Source: an uncultured Porphyromonadaceae bacterium (GTDB taxonomy: Bacteria; Bacteroidota; Bacteroidia; Bacteroidales; CAMTPD01). From it: a stretch of 6,843 nt of DNA. The DNA lies in assembly GCA_947074265.1 (NCBI GenBank), contig CAMTPD010000075.1:1-6843 (forward strand), read 5' to 3'. The notes under the pieces are model-generated. The model did not search any database, had not been told where the DNA came from, and worked only from the letters and a program-made list of their open reading frames with translations. The translations under genes and the position numbers were made by a program. How positions within the stretch are numbered: position 1 is the first letter of the stretch; each line of letters starts with the position of its first letter. Below are positions 6,014-6,843 of the stretch, one piece after another.

Positions 6014-6037
6014 ATCCGACCTGCAACAGATCGGATT
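6006..6037 (-). terminator. Intrinsic terminator of dps
   Basis: AAATCCGA (6011-6018) pairs with TCGGATTT (6030-6037). After one mismatch, CTG and CAG extend the stem around a three-base loop. On the minus strand the stem is followed by GTTTGCTTTT. It lies 34 bases beyond the dps stop codon and separates dps from ywbE. Confidence 0.75.
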
Positions 6038-6071
6038 TATTATTGTCTTATTGTGGTAAATAATTCTTAGA

Positions 6072-6545
6072 TCAACTGTTGTATGCTGTTAGCATCCATA
6101 CAAGTTTCTCTTGTTCTTTGAGATAATCGCTCATCAGGGCAACTGTTACTTCATCACCGGCCTCCGAAGCCTCTGCAAGGAGTTTGCGCTCGGATACGAT
6201 AAAATAGCTTAGCGACTCCAGAATGTTTGCAAGAGCTTCATCTCCGTTTTCAATGTGATCTACTTCTTTTATATTCGATTTCTTGAGGTAGTCGCTGTAC
6301 TTGTTTGATGGCTTGCTACCCAAAGTAAGGATACGTTCTGCTACTTCGTCAACCTTCTCGGCGATGTTGTTGTACATCTCTTCAAATTGTTTGTGAAGTA
6401 CAAAGAAATCACGACCTTTGATGTTCCAGTGGAAACCTCTCAGGTTCGAATAATATATTTGATAATCAGCCAGCAGTTGATTCAACGAAGCCAATACGTT
6501 TTGTATTTTAGACTCTTCTAATTTGATGTAATTTAAAGTTTTCAT
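6072..6545 (-). CDS. dps: Dps, ferritin-like DNA-binding protein from starved cells
   Basis: A 157-residue Dps-family ferritin-like protein. Family members form dodecameric shells that oxidise Fe(II) with hydrogen peroxide and store the iron, protecting DNA. The ferroxidase residues have canonical spacing: His39 (GFHWNIKG), His51 (VLHKQFEEMY), Asp66 and Glu70 (VDEVAERI), equivalent to His31, His43, Asp58 and Glu62 of Listeria Dps. The C-terminal helix (residues about 130-157, VALMSDYLKEQEKLVWMLTAY) is typical of Bacteroidales Dps. The N-terminal tail is short with few lysines, so DNA binding cannot be assumed. I chose the ATG at 6545 (MKTLNYIKLEE) because related Bacteroidales proteins begin this way; an in-frame ATG at 6575 would add ten residues (MSINLKTKTG) and cannot be excluded. 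It has its own terminator, and an OxyR-like site lies upstream. Confidence 0.96.
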   Translation of the reverse strand: MKTLNYIKLEESKIQNVLASLNQLLADYQIYYSNLRGFHWNIKGRDFFVLHKQFEEMYNNIAEKVDEVAERILTLGSKPSNKYSDYLKKSNIKEVDHIENGDEALANILESLSYFIVSERKLLAEASEAGDEVTVALMSDYLKEQEKLVWMLTAYNS

Positions 6546-6591
6546 ACCTGTTTTTGTTTTAAGGTTTATACTCATTTGTTTTTTTGTACTG

Positions 6592-6623
6592 CGAAGATAT
6601 CCTGTTCAAAGCCCTACAGCAAG
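6592..6623 (-). promoter_or_regulatory. Promoter of dps
   Basis: On the minus strand CTTGCTG (CTTG at 6623-6620) is followed after 20 bp by TATCTTCG (6599-6592), one mismatch from TAnnTTTG. The predicted start site is near 6585, giving about 40 bases of leader to the ATG at 6545 but only about ten to the ATG at 6575, which also favours the shorter protein. The -33 sequence is the same as that of the lipoprotein promoter at 5144-5147. Confidence 0.5.
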
Positions 6624-6652
6624 ATATTTTAATTGACTATTCTAATGAGTTG

Positions 6653-6667
6653 ATAGTCATAAACTAT
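6653..6667. promoter_or_regulatory. OxyR-like binding site upstream of dps
   Basis: ATAGTCATAAACTAT fits the OxyR half-element ATAG-N7-CTAT. It matches the longer form ATAGnTnnnAnCTAT at all fixed positions except one (C for T). It is centred about 75 bases upstream of the predicted dps start site. It also overlaps a larger inverted repeat, TGACTAT (6634-6640) and ATAGTCA (6653-6659). A second half-element at the standard seven-base spacing is not clear on either side. In Bacteroides fragilis dps is known to be induced by peroxide through OxyR. Confidence 0.45.
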
Positions 6668-6700
6668 GAGTCGAATTATACGCTTGTAGTGTAGATAGTT

Positions 6701-6721
6701 ACCGAGCATTGTTGCTCTGGT
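6701..6721. repeat. Short inverted repeat over the -33 box of the riboswitch promoter
   Basis: ACCGAGCA (6701-6708) pairs with TGCTC-T-GGT (6713-6721), eight base pairs with one bulged T around the loop TTGT. It covers the TTGCT -33 box, so it could be an operator for the downstream transcript or a weak hairpin. No regulator can be named from the sequence. Confidence 0.4.
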
Positions 6722-6742
6722 GAAAGTTTCTGATTATATTTG
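6711..6742 (+). promoter_or_regulatory. Promoter of the riboswitch-controlled transcript
   Basis: GTTG (6711-6714, within GTTGCTC) is followed after 20 bp by TATATTTG (6735-6742), an exact match to TAnnTTTG. The start site would be near 6749, where the cobalamin riboswitch begins, so promoter and riboswitch support each other. Confidence 0.6.
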
Positions 6743-6748
6743 CACAAG

Positions 6749-6843
6749 AAGGTAGTATGAGTTGCAAGCAAATTGTAATGATACTTTAAAATGGGAATTC
6801 GGTGCAATACCGAAGCTGTACCCGCAGCCGTAAGTTTCGCAAT
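6749..6843 (+). promoter_or_regulatory. Cobalamin (B12) riboswitch, cut off by the window end
   Basis: The conserved core is readable. GGGAA at 6793-6797 is followed by a small stem-loop, TTCGG (6798-6802) with CCGAA (6810-6814), that carries the GGTGCAATACC signature. After it come GCTGTACCCGC and GCCGTAAG, which correspond to the B12 box. Upstream, GGTAGTATGAG (6751-6761) and ATGATACTTT (6779-6788) supply the expected flanking strands. These RNAs bind adenosyl- or other cobalamins and usually shut off B12 uptake or synthesis genes; in Bacteroidota these are often btuB-type TonB receptors or cobalamin/cobalt transport and biosynthesis genes. The 3' part, the expression platform and the regulated gene lie outside the window, so the target is not known. 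Confidence 0.85.

Noticed and set aside
6546..6575. Upstream dps start at 6575
   Set aside because: Relatives begin with MKTL-type sequences, matching the ATG at 6545, and the predicted promoter leaves only about ten bases before 6575. It is kept only as an alternative.

Overview
The window looks like chromosomal DNA from a member of the Bacteroidota, most likely order Bacteroidales. The evidence is a secreted tricorn-family protease of the Bacteroides/Parabacteroides/Porphyromonas type, a Dps closely resembling Bacteroidales Dps, a DUF4476 lipoprotein, a lack of Shine-Dalgarno sequences, and several upstream boxes matching the Bacteroidota promoter form (TTG-like -33 box, about 20 bp, TAnnTTTG -7 box). 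I cannot fix genus or species. The first 50 bases are not genomic. They are Illumina P5/i5/Read-1 adapter sequence left on the contig end, so the window begins at a contig edge.

Layout. Bases 51-522 (minus) hold the N-terminal 157 codons of an unrecognised membrane-anchored protein, cut by the contig end and falsely finished by adapter codons. Divergent from it, 631-3864 (plus) encodes a 1077-residue exported tricorn-like S41 protease. Bases 3865-4436 are a 572-base non-coding stretch packed with repeats: a hairpin-rich element, a seven-unit tandem array with an exact 22-bp period, a 32-bp direct repeat pair, and a terminator between convergent genes. Bases 4437-5081 (minus) encode a lipoprotein with a BamE/SmpA-like region followed by DUF4476. 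Its promoter lies back to back with that of a YchJ-family SEC-C protein at 5210-5605 (plus). A double palindrome at 5653-5731 separates the latter from a convergent YwbE-family gene at 5752-5967 (minus). Next come the dps terminator and dps itself (6072-6545, minus). The dps upstream region carries an OxyR-like ATAG-N7-CTAT site. The window ends inside a plus-strand cobalamin riboswitch whose regulated gene lies beyond base 6843.

Functionally this is a collection of mostly monocistronic housekeeping and envelope genes: periplasmic proteolysis, an envelope lipoprotein, iron/oxidative-stress protection by Dps, and B12-responsive control of an unseen gene. I see no operon of more than one gene and no evidence of a new multi-gene system. 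The most unusual material is the intergenic repeat cluster at 3876-4402 and the self-complementary double hairpin at 5653-5731. The most consequential practical observation is the adapter contamination at the left edge.
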